Made by a program: the position numbers and the translations under genes
NCBI RefSeq assembly: GCF_947172395.1
Contig: NC_069104.1
Span: forward strand, 4,057,355 to 4,121,354
Direction of reading: 5' to 3'
Origin: Bicyclus anynana
Lineage: Eukaryota; Arthropoda; Insecta; Lepidoptera; Nymphalidae
DNA length: 64,000 bases
Shown here: positions 46,556 to 61,500 of the stretch, one piece after another
How the letters are laid out: every line of letters starts with the position of its first letter
Numbering within the stretch: position 1 is the first letter of the stretch
The notes under the pieces: generated by a model
The model's input: the letters and a program-made list of their open reading frames with translations, nothing else
Database searches by the model: none
What the model was told of the DNA's origin: nothing

Positions 46556-49500
46556 GTGAGTAGACTATCTATATGATGGATTCCCTAAGTGGTTGATATT
46601 CAAGTCAGGGAGTTATGCGGAAAAATCTCAATTTCACATCATTATTATCAACCCATTTTCGGGTCACTGTTGAGCTCGAGTCTCACACTGGCCCAATGCA
46701 GATTGGCAGACTTCACACACGCAGAGAATTAAGAAAATTCTCTGGTGTGTAGATTTCCTCACGATGTTTTTCCTTCACCGTTTGAGACACTTGATATTTA
46801 ATTTCTTAAAATGCACACAACTGAAACATTGGAGGTGCATGCCCTGGACCAGATTCGAATCCACACCCTTCGGAATCTGAGGCAGAAGTCATATCCGCTG
46901 GGCTATCACAGTAATTTCACATGCTTGCACATAATAATATAATAATGAGAATGGGAAAATGGAAAATAGAATCTTGTCAAAATAAACTGTGGATGCTATG
47001 TAGTATACTTGATACAACATTGATGTTGCAACAGTTGCGAAAGCTTGCATTTCATTTGCATGGGTACCTACTAATATTAAAAGTATATAGTGTAATGTTT
47101 TTGGCTGGTGGGAGGTATCGGCCGAGGCTCGTTACCACCCTACCGGCAAAGACGTACCGCCAAGCGATTTAGTGTTCCGGTACGATGCCGTGTAGAAACC
47201 AAAAGGGGTGTGGATTTTCATCCTCCTCCTAACAAGTTAACCTGCTTCCATCAGGTGAGATTGTAGTCAAGAGCTAACTTGTAAAGAACAAAAAAAAAAT
47301 GTCACTAGCTAATAAATAAATGTTTTTCAAAATAACAAATTATAATTTCTCCTCAGCCTGACGGTGTGGACTGGGAAGAGCAACTGAAACATTTGAAAGA
47401 AGAGAATGACACTGATGAACTTACAATCGTCGACAAACCAGGAGTCAGGTGATTTTGATTATTTACTATACATCTATACTAATACAAAGAGTAAAGTTAT
47501 TGAGTTGTAGGAGGTATAAGGAGGTTTAAAATATTAGGTTTTTTTTTCAGAGGTCGCAAAAAATTATCAACCCTCAAAAGTCCAGAAGCTCTGACGGCGC
47601 GCCGCAGGCGGCATTGGCAACTTCTAGTCAAAAAGGAACTCGGCAAAGTTCAAAGAGCGAGGACCGCAACTCACAGGGAACTGATGCTGCAGAGGAAGAG
47701 ATTGGCAACACTCTGCTGCAAACATTGGCGACATGTTGCAATGCAGGTATAGTCCATCTATTCCAGGAAGTCCATCGGACTTTGTATATAGTGGTAAGAT
47801 GACATACCACAGCGTTTGTGTGTACAAACTGAATTTTTGTTTTGTTGTGCTGTCTATCAATTGTTACTCTCAAACTCTTGTCGGTACAGCTTACCAAAGC
47901 CAAACAAAGAGTAGAGACAACAAATGTTATACTTGCAGTTGAGCTAATAAAACATTAATAGCTAAAAACTATGGATTATGAAAAGTTTAATAGGGTAGGG
48001 GTAGGATGTTTTAGGGTATGGTAGTGATAGATAAGTAGTAAGTGCACATAAGTCAAAGAGAAGCTTGATTGTGTCCTCTAAGATATAAATGATATCTGAC
48101 ATTTCAAAAGCGTTTGTAATGTAAGCCCGACTCATACAAATGAAAAAACGCACATAATATCCGTATTGCATATTAAGAGCGATTTCAGTTTCAAAATTAA
48201 TTTATTTCAGTAATTAGGCTTACTGATAATAAGATAATTTTTTCTACATATTGCTCGCTCTTTCGTACCTTATTGCAAACAAATAGAAAGGTATATTTGT
48301 CTCTTTCTTTGATATGGAATCAACAAGAAAGTGATATGTAGGCAAAATTATCTTGTTATCTCTCTATGCACTACTTTAGCCTACTGGAGGCTGAAATTTT
48401 CCGTTTGCTTTGTTGTATTTGCTATAAAAAAAAACAATAATAATCTATGTGGTGAATTTAAGTCCAAGCCACAGGAAGCGACGCGTTGAAATAAAACACG
48501 TAGTAATTTCTATTTAGAGATGCGCGGGCTTCAAGCTTCTAGAGTGAAGTGTATAATTCATATATGGGGGTGCTGTATTATATAGCATTAAAAGCTTATT
48601 TATTCGCATTCCCTTTTTGCAGTTATAGTGTTCAATACAAAAGAGACAGAGTTACATACTACGTATATATTAGGATGTTAGGTTAAACGTTAACAAACTA
48701 ACTTAAATAATAATCTAATACCTGCTTAACATTATCCAAAATCAATACCTATATAGTTACCAAAGTATCGTCAACTAGAATTGGTTACCTAACAATTCTG
48801 TCTATTTAATTTGTCAACAGTCACAAAAGAATATGAAAGAAACGGTATGGAGATGCAAGAGGCTCAGTCGCGAGATGCAAGCGTACTGGAGGAGATACGA
48901 CCGCGCCGAGAGAGAGACGCGGCGGCGTATGGAACGTGAGGCCGAGGAACAGAGAAAGGTAAGCAATATATGTGCACGTGTGGGCGCGAGCTAAGATAGT
49001 ACGAAGTGTTCCGTGAGTTAGATGGGGAGTAGTGGGAGGCCGAGGGCTGGCTATATAAGCTCTTAGCTCATTATTGTTGTGATGTTCGATCCGTCCACAA
49101 CTTTTGTTGGATAATCCTTCATGGATTATTTGGGATAGGCGGGGAGAATTACTTGAGTGAGGAAGGGGAGTGTTAAACCTTAATAGCTCAACGGTAAGAG
49201 CGGTTCGATCCACGCCCCGTTGGTCTATTGTCGTACCCACTCCTAATACAGTCTTTCCCGACTAGTTGGGAGGGGAATGAGAATATTGGTCATATTTAAA
49301 AAAAGATATGGCAAATATTCTTTAAAAAAAAAACTAGTTTAAAAGATGTTTTTAACCCTACGTCCATCGGTCACAAGTGTGGGACTCCTGGGAGTTTTAA
49401 CAAATAGTCAAACTTGACATTTCAAAAGTGCTTGTAAATTACGACATTTTTACAGTTCATTCATCAAATCTGGGGGGCCCTAACAGTTTGTTCATCAAAT

Positions 49501-52500
49501 CTGAGCCAAGAAATGTATGAAAAATGGTCAGTCTCCTTGTAATTTGATTGATTTAAAATGTGATTCCTATTGCAGATGGATGTAGAACTAATGGAGGCGA
49601 AACGCCAACGTCGCAAACTGAACTTCCTCATAACGCAAACTGAGTTGTACGCGCACTTCATGCAGAAGAAACTGAATGCTGGTGATGGTTGCGATAGTGA
49701 TGCTGACATGATCCTCCAACAGCTGGATGAGGACAGGGACCCCAGGCTCGCTGCCATTGATAACTATGACAGGTATACAGTTCACATAGCTTACCTACCC
49801 CTTTTTGGGGCACTAAAAAAAAAAGAAAGTTATAGGCAGGACCCGATCCAGGAGGAAGGGGGGGGGGGGGTCAGTGGGACAATTGCCCTGAGCGGCAAAA
49901 AGTATTCCCCAGCAGCCTTATTTTATTTCCTTCAACTATGTCTCTCTCCGTTCCCGCATGACGTTTAATAATTTTCAAAAGTGTTTTGTAAATATATTAT
50001 TGCGGCGATATTGCTGGATCGGGTCCTGACTATAGGAGAGAGGTTTGTGCTTTGGCGGATCATTAAAATCTCAAGGTCAAAATCTTCAGAAGACTCGGAA
50101 ACACTGCGCCTATCGCTCAACTTATACAATCAGGCTTTAAATAAAAGCTGGGATAAACCGATTTTCTAAAAATATAGATATTATAATGATGCACTTCCAA
50201 ATTACAACAGTCTTGAGTTGCTTGCAACCTTGCTATCTGCTTTTTGCTGTTTTCAGTCTTCAATCTACCGAGTTCAATACTACTACGCTTTGCGGTACCT
50301 CTTTATCACCAGTTCAACATTTTTAACTGAAGTAGCATGCGGCGGGACTCATAGATCGAACTGTAAAAATAGAATATGCGGGATAGGCAGAAGTAATATA
50401 TTTTTTAATTTTCCTCAGTGAAGCAATGAAAGCTCGAGCATCGAAGAACGCCCGGGAAGCGTTCCAAGCGGAGCGGGCGCGGACGCAAGCGCTGGACGCT
50501 TCCGACGGCACGGAACGGAGCGAGCGCAGGGGAGACTACGACCAGCCGTCCATATTCAACGGCACTCTCAAGGGGTACCAGCTCAAAGGGATGAACTGGC
50601 TCGCGAACCTTTATGATCAGGTACATGTCTGTTTGTGTAGGCTACTTGCCTCTTTTGTAAACAGTGTTTAAACTTAATTATGGAAGTATCATAAGCTATA
50701 TTTTATTTTGTCTCGTCAATAATAACCAGTAAAAAATTGAATATAAATGGAAACGTAAAATTTTTGCCGCTGGAACTCAACACATTAGCAAGTGACGTCA
50801 TTCATAGAGATAACAGCGTGATTGGCGTTTGCAGTGATTTGATTATATCACGTCACTACAAGCGCCAATCACAAACCGATGCCTTGTAGCGAATGACGTT
50901 ACAGTTTATGATGTGATAAAAATACAATTTTGTTTTATAAAAATATTACAAGTACGAGATTTTTTTCACAAATAAAAATGTGATTACAGTTGCTAGGCAT
51001 CTATATTGCCTCTATGCAAAAAATCTTCTTAGTTTTGTAAAGCAGGCGAGTAGCCTATTGTGTTGTTTTAATTGTGACATTTTATTCATTCAAGATTTTT
51101 TGCCCTTTTTTAATTGAGGTATCAACTTTGTTTTTTGGAACTTAATTGTAGTTTTTTTATCCTGCCTAAAGTAGACGAAAGTTAAAAAAACGTCTCCTAA
51201 AGCAAAAACTTCAATTAACAGAAGGTATAAAAGGTTAATTTATACTCTTACTAAGTTTTTTTTAAGTTTACGAAAAATTACCACTCAACAGCAAAGTACC
51301 AGGATAATAGAATGTACAGGAGGTTTATACACGCACTATAATTAATGTTCATCAATTTGTTTAGTAACTTGAGCCTCGAGTACCAGGGTAATATAAACTG
51401 TTAGAAAGTTTATTAGTCATCTATTATAATTAAACTTCTATAATAATCACGCTTGATTTGGGAAATAAGTTAATAAATGCATTAAAAAAAGTATAATCGG
51501 GCAAGGCATTTAAGATACGTGCTGCCATCTACATGTATAGTGAAATATCGCTTTTTTTATTTTAAACTACCAGTAGATGGCGTTCTTAGAGAACTTTGAA
51601 ACGATCCATTTTGATTCAAGAACCTGTTGCGATGTAGTTGTGCCTGAGGCTCATAGATGGCGTTTTGCTTTTTATAATTGAAAGAAGTTTTACTTCAATC
51701 GTGCGGTCTAAAGTTTTTTTTTTATTTCAGGGTATCAGCGGTATTCTGGCAGATGAGATGGGTCTCGGAAAGACTGTGCAATGCATAGCGTTCCTGTGCC
51801 ACGTGGCCGAGCGACTTGGAGTCTGGGGCCCCTTCCTGGTAGTGTCGCCCGCGTCAACTTTGCATAATTGGCAACAAGAGATGCAACGATTTGCGAGCGA
51901 TTTTAAAGTGGTAAGGTTTTTTTAACCAACTTCAAAAAAGGAGGAGGTTATCACTTTAAATCTTTTTTTTATGTATGTTTACCGATTACTCGAAGACGCC
52001 TGAACCGATTTGAAAATTCTTTTCTTATTTTGTTTGATAGGGTTTGCTTGCCATTTTTGAATCAGTGATAAGTTAGCCCTTGACTGCGATCTCACCTTAT
52101 GTTATGTGGTGATTCAGCCTTAGATGGAAGTTGGCTGACTTGGAAGAGGTGCAAGTTTATTTTACCCATAATTTTGACGATTTGGGCATCGTAACGAAAC
52201 GCCAAATCGTTTGGCAGTACGTCTTTGCTTATTTACATCATGGATTACGCTGATTTGAAGTAATGGCACTTATAGATCTAGGATGCGTTGACGGCGGAAT
52301 CGTGAAGAATCGTGAATATTTTGTCATTTCTTCGTCTTTCTGTCACCTCAATATATGTCGTGGTGCACATTTTAAACTTACTGATCTTATTTATAATAGC
52401 CGTGATATATGTATGTGTAGCCACACACCATATGACCTCTGCCTCCGATTCCGAAGGGTGTGTGAATCTGTGGTCTGGGGCATGCACCTCGAACTTTTCA

Positions 52501-55500
52501 GTTGTGTGCATTTTAAGAAATTAAATATCACATGTCTCAAACGGTGAAGGAATAACATCGTGAAGAAAACTGTATACCAGAGAATTTTCTTAATTCTCTG
52601 CATGTGTGAAGTCTGACAATTCGCATTGGGCCAGCGTGGTGGACTATTAGCCTAATCCCTCTCATTCTGTTAGAAAATACAAAATCTTAATTTCAATAAT
52701 CACAATATCGATCCTAGGGCCAACCCAGTTGTAAAGATTTGGAAATTAATTTAGTTACGTATACGCAACATTTGTAGGTACCATACTGGGGCAGTCCGAG
52801 TGAACGTAAGATACTCAGACAGTTCTGGGAACGTAAGGACTTGCACACGCCGCAGGCAGCGTTCCATGTCGTGGTGACGTCGTACCAGATTGTCGTATCG
52901 GATCTCAAGTATCTCAACCGGGTCTCCTGGCAATATATGATACTCGATGAAGCTCAAGCTATCAAAAGCTCGGCTAGTATGAGGTGGAAATTGTTGCTCG
53001 GGTTCAGTTGTAGAAATCGGCTACTGTTATCAGGTAATTAGATAAGGTAATTAACATTACATACATATATTAATTGTCTCATTGATCCAGTGATTGGATC
53101 ATGGCATTGGATCAATGAGGTCAAGTCAAGTCAAGATCGCGTTATTAAATGTTGAGCTTTCTCTTTTCTAAAGAAAAATCTTAATCTAGCTTGTGAGCTT
53201 GATTTTTTTTTTAAAAGAATATTTGCCATAATTTGTTTATTATGGCCAATATTTTCATTCCCCTCCAACGTACTCAACTGTACCGCTCAGAAATGACGGC
53301 ATAGTGATCAAAGTTATTTTCTGATATAGTAACAGCCTTATAAGCGTTATTCATGTTGGTTCATTTCACATGTAATTTTTGTTCAAGGGCTTGTAGTTTA
53401 TAATTGTGTTCTCTAAATTCACTTTTGGTACTATCCCGTATCCAACATATTATAATATATTACAGTTCTTTGTTTATAATTATTTTAGGAACACCAATAC
53501 AAAACAGTATGGCAGAACTATGGGCGTTATTGCATTTCATAATGCCGACACTATTTGATTCCCATGACGAATTTAATGAGTGGTTCTCCAAAGATATAGA
53601 AAGCCATGCAGAAAACAAAACCACTATAGATGAGAGTGAGTATAAGGAATTTTATATAGATATTCTATTTTTGGGCTTTGGTTGCCATAAGTAAGTAAAA
53701 GTGCTACATGAAATTTATTGCTGTGTGAGCTAAGAGCAATGTTATTTATTATAAGCAGTTGATGATGATATGAGCAGTTATTAAAACGATATGATAACAC
53801 CTCCATGTATCACTCAAAAAAAAATTCAAGTTGCTTTTTTGTTGTGTTGATGTTCCTTTAATTTATACAAAAAATACTTTTGTTCTTTTACTTTACTGTT
53901 ACATCCAAAATGCAATCGTATTTTGTTAACTCCTCATAGTATTTTAATTTATTAAAACATACTGATGGAAAACAATTTGTCTGTCCTGTTTGTTTTATCA
54001 TACAAGGGTAGATGATCTATGTTTCTAATGATTTTAAACTTATTTCGTGGTTGTTCATTTTGAATGTTATTTAAACGGGTACATACCACGATAAAACGGG
54101 ACTGAAGTTGCGAGATGAGAAGTGAAGTCAGCTGTTAGGGGCAGAATCGATCTACCCTCTTTCTTGTTCTGTTTTCACCTAAAACAGCCAAAAACGCGAG
54201 GTTGTTGAAAAAAGAAAAAGAACAAGAAAGAAGGTAGATCGATTCTGCCCCTAACAGCTGACTTCACTTCTCATCTCGCAACTTCAGTCTCGTCGTGACC
54301 ACGATCCATGCAACGGGGTCGAAATATCGACAATAAAAATCTCGTCGTTTTATCGTGGTATGTACCCGTTTAAATAACATTCATAATGATCTATGTTTCA
54401 TTTGTTACAGAGCACCTTTCCAGGTTGCACATGATTCTGAAGCCGTTCATGTTGAGACGAATCAAGAAAGACGTGGAGAATGAACTGTCCGACAAGATTG
54501 AGATTATGGTGCACTGCCCTTTGACTATAAGACAAAAGCTTTTGTATATAGGTATGTGTTTTTTACTCTTTCTCAGCAGATTTTGCCTGCCTAGTTCAGA
54601 AACAGTGATGGAGTCTTTTGTCGCTATAAACAGACATATCGGACGTTTCAGAAATTGTCCTCTTTATAATATAAGTATAGATGAATTTACGTATGACAAA
54701 ACATGCTTCGAGGCAATTGTATTTGTGCATTTTTTTTTATTTAAATAACTTTATTGCAACAAACATATCTATAAACATAATGCAAATCTAAAAAATCAAT
54801 TATAAATATCGTACTAGCCTCATTTTGATTTTTGTACTTTATTTATTGTGATTGATGTAATTTTTAGCGCTAAAGAAGAAAATAAAAATAGAAGAATTAT
54901 TACATTACTCCGTGGGTGCCGAGTCTGGACATAATGTAGATAAAAATTTCACTTCCAACCTTATGAACTTAGTTATGCAATTTAGAAAGGTAAGCTATTA
55001 ATTTGAATTTAATTATTTTTATTACATATTAGCTGACGCCGCGTGGTTCACGTTCCCGTAATATAATATAGACTATAACCTTCCTCAATAAATGGGCTAT
55101 CTAACACTGAAAGAATTTTTAAAATCAGTAGTTCTTAAGATTATCGCGTTCAATTCTTCAGTTATAATATAGTATAGATAAGTTTGTAAAATATTAATAT
55201 TGGATCTGGCACCAATAAATGCTAAGATACTCTGAATATTTAAGTTTAGTCTTATTTATTAACCTATTTAAAAAACATTAAAATATTGTGTACCCAAATG
55301 CGTGCCCGTATGCGTCCGTACTTGACGTATACGTGCACGCATTTGCGTACGCACTTTCATACTGTTCCGTAAAAGACTCTGCTGCAGACACTAACCTGAA
55401 TTGAGTGGAGTGTCCCGTGGAGCCAGGCCTGGTCCGTCGTCTTCTCGGCAGAAGTAGGTCGCTGACACAATAGATAAGTTGATAGCACAACGAAGATTAG

Positions 55501-58500
55501 TAATAGTATGTCCTTTTATCGCGATATGGTTATTTTAACGGGGATGTGTTGATAGCCGCTCGACTGGTTGCGGGTAACTGAATATATTGTTCAAATGGAA
55601 CGATTCCTTTACTATAGGTCGTGCCCACAGCAATTAGTCATATAAGAATTATAAAAAATAATGACATTTGAAACTTCCTCAAGGTTGGTTATAGATGATA
55701 CTTTATTTTTATTGTGTTCCAGTACGGAACACATACAAAAACTCATAATAACATAACCCACTCACCCACAAATGTTATAACTGTCATTTATTAACCAATT
55801 TTGATAATTATTTTTTCTTTGAAAGAATATACTTCCAGATTGGTCCCATCTTATTTTCATGAAAATCGGTTAAAATATCGTGTTAAAAACAAAGACCTGT
55901 AATACGTCTTTGAAGTCAGTTCTACTTTTATGTTAAAAAGATTATATGTTATGTATATTTCTAAAATTAAGATATTTTTATTATTCGGTTATCTTCCAGG
56001 TTTGCAATCATCCAGAACTATTCGAAAGGCGTGACGTGCGCTCTCCTTTCGCGATGCAAATCGACGACTACCATTTACCAAAGATAATAGCCGAAGATGG
56101 CATACTTTTACGGAAGATACCCTCAAAACGACACATTTTGTACAATAAACTGTGTGTTCTGACACCTGACCATGTTCATAGGAGTATATGTGATGATTTG
56201 TACAGTTGTTTTGCGTTTATGAGGTTCATGGATCTGTCTCCCATGGAGATGTATAGAGTTATGGTGTGCGGTTGGTTGTATGCGTAAGTGTTGATTTATA
56301 TTGTTATCATAGACGTAATAAGGGTTTTATTATGCCTTCGTTACCATTAATTTTGTTTTTTTTTTTTACTATCATACGGTAACTCATTTGTTTCTTGGTA
56401 GTAGTTGGTCTATAAGTCAGTTTTCGTATAATACTGTTAAGTTTTGCGTATTGAACTGTTGATTTTTTTTTATTTCACAGTTAATATAGAAAGATAACGA
56501 AAATGTTTAAACATATTATTTAAAAAAAATAAAGAGTTTAATTTTACTTTACTAAGTTCTAAACGAAATAAGTTTTTACTTTTGCCTTCGTTACCATTAA
56601 TTTTGGATTTTTATTTTTTTTACTATCACGCGGTAACTCATTTGTTTCTTGGTAGTAGTAGACTATAAGTCAGTTTTCGTATAAACCTGTTAAGTTTACG
56701 ATACGAGATAACGAAAATTTTTAAACATATTATTTAAAAAAAATAAAGAGTTCAATTTTAATTTACTAAGTAAAGTTCTGTTTTGTTTAAATTTGGAATA
56801 TTTTACGAATTATGATTTTGTTTCAGAATGTTACACATTGAAAAAAGTCTAGATAAGTATGAGAAGCTACGCCATAGACAACAGTGGTGGTTGTCTATGA
56901 GTACACCACATACTGAGGTGAAACAAGAGATAGACAGTGACGCGTGTGCGAGCGGGACAGACTACGACAGTGGCACAGACTATGATAGAGTTAACAGTAA
57001 AGACTTATTTTTGATATGTCCCAATGGTGATGTGTTGAGGAAGAGGAAACACGATTGTCTTCTGTGGAGGGAGTTTTTGTTTACAGACCCACTTTGGATT
57101 GACGGTAAGTTCAAAGGACTTATTTTACTGTTGCTTAATTAATAGTTATACAGCCACAATGATTACAGTAATTGTAATCCAGTTGGCTACCAGAATCAAA
57201 AATGCTAAAAACATTTGTAAATAAAAAAGTTGAGCGTCTCATCAAGATGAAGCTATACATGGAAAATTAACTTGATCAATCAATTGTAAAAATGCTCCAC
57301 AGACGGCTCTAAGTTGTTGTCTTGTTTCTAGTTAAATTTTTCTTTTAGGGATTTTCAAAATGGGTAATTTTGTCGTGAGCTTAAGGAAATGCTTTTTTCT
57401 TTTAGGATTTCTTTTCAAATCGACAATATCATTTTTTTTGGTTGCCTAAACGTACTTATCAATAAAAGCTCCTACTTGGTGGAGGTACTTAACAACGTGC
57501 AAGGTATCTTATGTTCAACTGCCGCGCTTGAGTAACTGCAAAAAATCCCCTCTTCGGCTCGTCTACTATAACTAACTAACTCTAAAATCGTTACATTATC
57601 CAGGTGGTCCATTCTACATCCACACTGAGCAAATACTGCACTACACGCCCGAGACGGTAGAGCATCGCGCTCTGAGGACTAGGAACTTAAAGAATATGGA
57701 GGGACAAGTAAGTGTCAACAGCTGATAGAGAGACGTGATAGCCCAGTGGATATGACCTCTGCCATCGATTCGGAGGGCGTAGGTTCGAATCCGCTCCGGG
57801 GCATGCACCTCTTACTTTTCAGTTGTGTGCATTTTTAGAGATTAATTATCATGTGTCTCAAACGGTGAAGGAAAAACATCGTTCGAAATTCAAAATTTAT
57901 TTATTACAAGTAGGTTCACTTTACAAGCACTTTTGAAACATCAGTTGACTATTTGTAAAGAAGGTCTTCCTCTGGTTCGGAAGACTGGTTCTGCTGAGAA
58001 AAGCCAACAAGAAACTCAACAGTTGCTCAATCGTGAGAAAACCTGCGTACCTAAGAATTTACATACTTGTCTGTGTGTTAAATCTGCATTGAGCTCATGT
58101 GGTGGACTAAGGCCTAACCCCTGTCAATCTGAGAGGAGACTCGTGCTCAACATTGAGCCGAATATACGTTTTTAATGATGATGCTATGAATCTTCTTGAC
58201 CTTGAAAATATAATAAACATTACTTAAAACAAAAGCAGGTACAGATCCCAGAGTCGTCTAATCAAATTATAAATTCAAACCATTTATAGTTTCAATTATA
58301 TTTTTTTAATTTATAAGATTGGATACTCGAATTATTATCAGAGCGTATCTTTAAGACTCACTATTGAGCACGAATCTCCTCCCAGAATGAGAGAGGTTAG
58401 GCTACTAGTCCACCACGCTGGCCCAATGCGGATTGGCAGACTTCACACACGTAGATAATTAAGAAAATTCTCAGGTGTTTTGAAAACGATGTTTTGAAAT

Positions 58501-61500
58501 TTAGTATTGTTGATTATTTTCAGACAGAAATGCTGAGCGAAATAAAAACCGAAGAGGGCGGTGTCATAGCAGTGGTTCCGCAGATGACCGAGATACCGGA
58601 GTTCCCCCACGTGGAGCGCGCGCCCAGAGTGTACCGCGATGTGCCCACGCCTTTACCGGCCTTCCTGTGTACCGCGCAGCCTAAGGTAATTATTTATTTA
58701 TTACTAGCGGTCTTCGTAGAGTACAGCTACCCTACCATACAGGGGATGTGTAGGGACTTAACCCTACCCCTACCAAACTCCTACCCTTCCCCAACCCTAC
58801 CCCTACCCTACCCTATTTTTGGCATCAGTATCGATCACTAATCACCCTCTGATAGTTATTTTACAGATTTATCGTAAGTATAAATTATTAGTGATTAAAC
58901 GAACTTACCTGTGAGTGAATTCATGAAACAGTGAAATATAGGCCATAATGGTCTATATTTCACTGTTTCATGACGTCACTATAACAAATCCCTATCCCCA
59001 TACTATAAAAAATCAAGTAATATCAAGTAATATTGTGACGTCACATAATGGACGACAGCGTTTTCGACGTTTGGAAAATTTGAAAAAATACATGATATTT
59101 AAATTAAGTTTCATAAAAAATCATTAACTTTTATTAATCAATATCGATATATTTCGGATGATTATATATGTACTATGCGAAATTAATATTGTTTATATTA
59201 GTCGCTATAGAGTCGCTTCATTCGAAGGTATAATTATAGAGCGTTGTTTGTTGCTTGTAAGTTAAGGGAAACTACTTGGTAAAATTATATCTGAAGAATG
59301 AAGCGACGAAATATCATTTACATTACATTACGAAATCAAACACATCATAAAATCACTCACAAATATCGTGCCTTTTGTAGTGGTAGAATAATTTCCAAAA
59401 TCGGTTGGTAGTTCCAGAGATTACCCCCTACAATATCAAAAAATTTACCTCTATAGTATTGATTTATTAAATTAATTCAAAGAAAGAACAAATTAAATGA
59501 CCCTAAAGGATTACAGCTCAGTATTAATGCCATGAATACGAGTAGGCTAGTTAACATTTTTTTTTAAATGGTCTTAAATAGTTCATTATCGTTCTACTAG
59601 ACTGAATTTAAAAAAAAAACGCGATATTTAAAAAAAGTTTTATAAGAAATCCTTAACTTTTATTAATTGATATCGATTTAATTCGGACCCTTATTCCATG
59701 TACTACACGAAATTAATATTGTTAATAATAATATTGTTTATATTAAATTTGATATGAGTCAACTACCCTATTGTCGATGCAGGTGCAAGCACCGACGCGC
59801 GCGCCATTCGCAGTGTCGCGGCGCTTCGCCCACCACTGCGCGCGGCACCAGCATGGCGAGAGCGCGGAGGGCTCTACCACGCTCGCCCGTCTGGTGGCCG
59901 CCGCGCGCCCGCCGCAGGGCTGGGCTTCGCTACAGGTGCCAGGTACTGCACTTCAGTCTTGAGGCTTGGATCTCTCTCCGTTGGTGGTGGACTGCACTTC
60001 ACTCTTGAGGCTTGACCTATCTCAGTTGATGGGGGAGTTCTCAATGAGGCCTAGCATGCTACCAACGACAAATCTCGTAAAGGGAAATAGACAAATGTCG
60101 ACCAATGACGGCGAAGTTGCCTCAGTTGCTCTTTCGTCCCGACGCAATAAAGGAGATGGCAATATATACGGTTGCACCGCTATTGGTTGATATTTGTCTA
60201 TGTCTCTTCACGAAATATGTCGTTAAGGGCATGTTAGGCCTAGCATTCCGGAATGATACCGCATAGAAACCGTCTAAAGTGGTAAGCAACTGTGAACCTT
60301 ATGAATACTCAAATAAGGTTTATTGTACGATAAATACAGACTTCCTTGGTAAACGTCTCGATGTTCGCGTATTACCAACAACACAATGGCAAGCAATTGT
60401 AAACCTTATGTACCTATTAATATAGTACTTTATTGTATATATTACGTTTGTTCATCCGACAAAAACCAGCTTATGAGGAACTATGACCATGTCAATGCCA
60501 AGCAATTGTACACTTTATGCACCTAATAATACGGTCCTTTGTAATATTATGTTTGTTCGCTCAGATAAGAACCAGCTGGTGAGCGATGCTGGCAAGCTGA
60601 CAGTGCTAGACTCGTTGCTGCGACGGCTCAAGGAGCGCGGACACCGAGTACTGATATACAGCCAGATGACCAAGATGATAGACCTGCTCGAGGTGATACT
60701 TTGTTAAAATGTTTTATTCAACAATTAAGGGTGTCTAGCGAAGGGTTGCCACGATGCTAAGGGTCTGGCGATTGAAGATATGATGATATCCTCATGATAT
60801 CCAGTAGATTATACTGCTATGATATCAGAGTCAAAGTCAAAATTCATTTATTTCAAATAGGCTTAGTTTACAAGCTCTTTCGAAACGTCAGGTAATACTA
60901 TTAAACTTAAGATAATGGTGATAATAATTATTCGAAAACTTAAAATTAAAGTTACGAGGGTTATAAACGCGCCTTGGTCCGAGAAGAGCCCACAACAAAC
61001 TCGGCCAGGTTTATAATTTTTTAGTTTATCACCATTTAACAATAGGTATATAAGTAGCCTGTCATGTAATACATTTCATTTCCAAGCAATTTAGTCATTT
61101 ACGTAATCATTAAACTATAATATGACTTTTCTATAAGCTTTTCATGAACTGGTATATATATACATAATTGGTGAAAATTAGGGTCTATTTGAAGAATTTC
61201 AAGAGTAGCTCGGTGTATGATACATACAATGATATTACATACGGAACTCCCAATGGTTGAGACCGATTCCCACTTCACCAGTTCCGTGAGTTCCAATTCA
61301 ACTGTCTAAAATTATATCGAACTAGCTGACGCCGCGCTGTTTCACCCGCGTGGTTCCCGTTCCTGTAGGAATACGGGGATAATATATAGCCTATAGCCTT
61401 CCTCGATGAATGGGCTATCTAACACTGAAAGAATTTTTCAAATCGGACCAGTACTTTCTGAGATTAGCGCGTTCAATCAAACAAACAAACTCTTCCGCTT

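Noticed and set aside
47614..47802. Plus-strand frame MATSSQKGTRQSS and opposing minus frames
   Set aside because: Shadows of Ino80 exon 5, which is supported in another frame by splice sites and the DBINO match.
49185..49230. Possible tRNA gene
   Set aside because: Head of a third SINE family, with its body repeated elsewhere in the window.
59754..60190. Several frames after Ino80 exon 18
   Set aside because: Exon shadow and a MITE; the exon frame ends at the donor at 59942.
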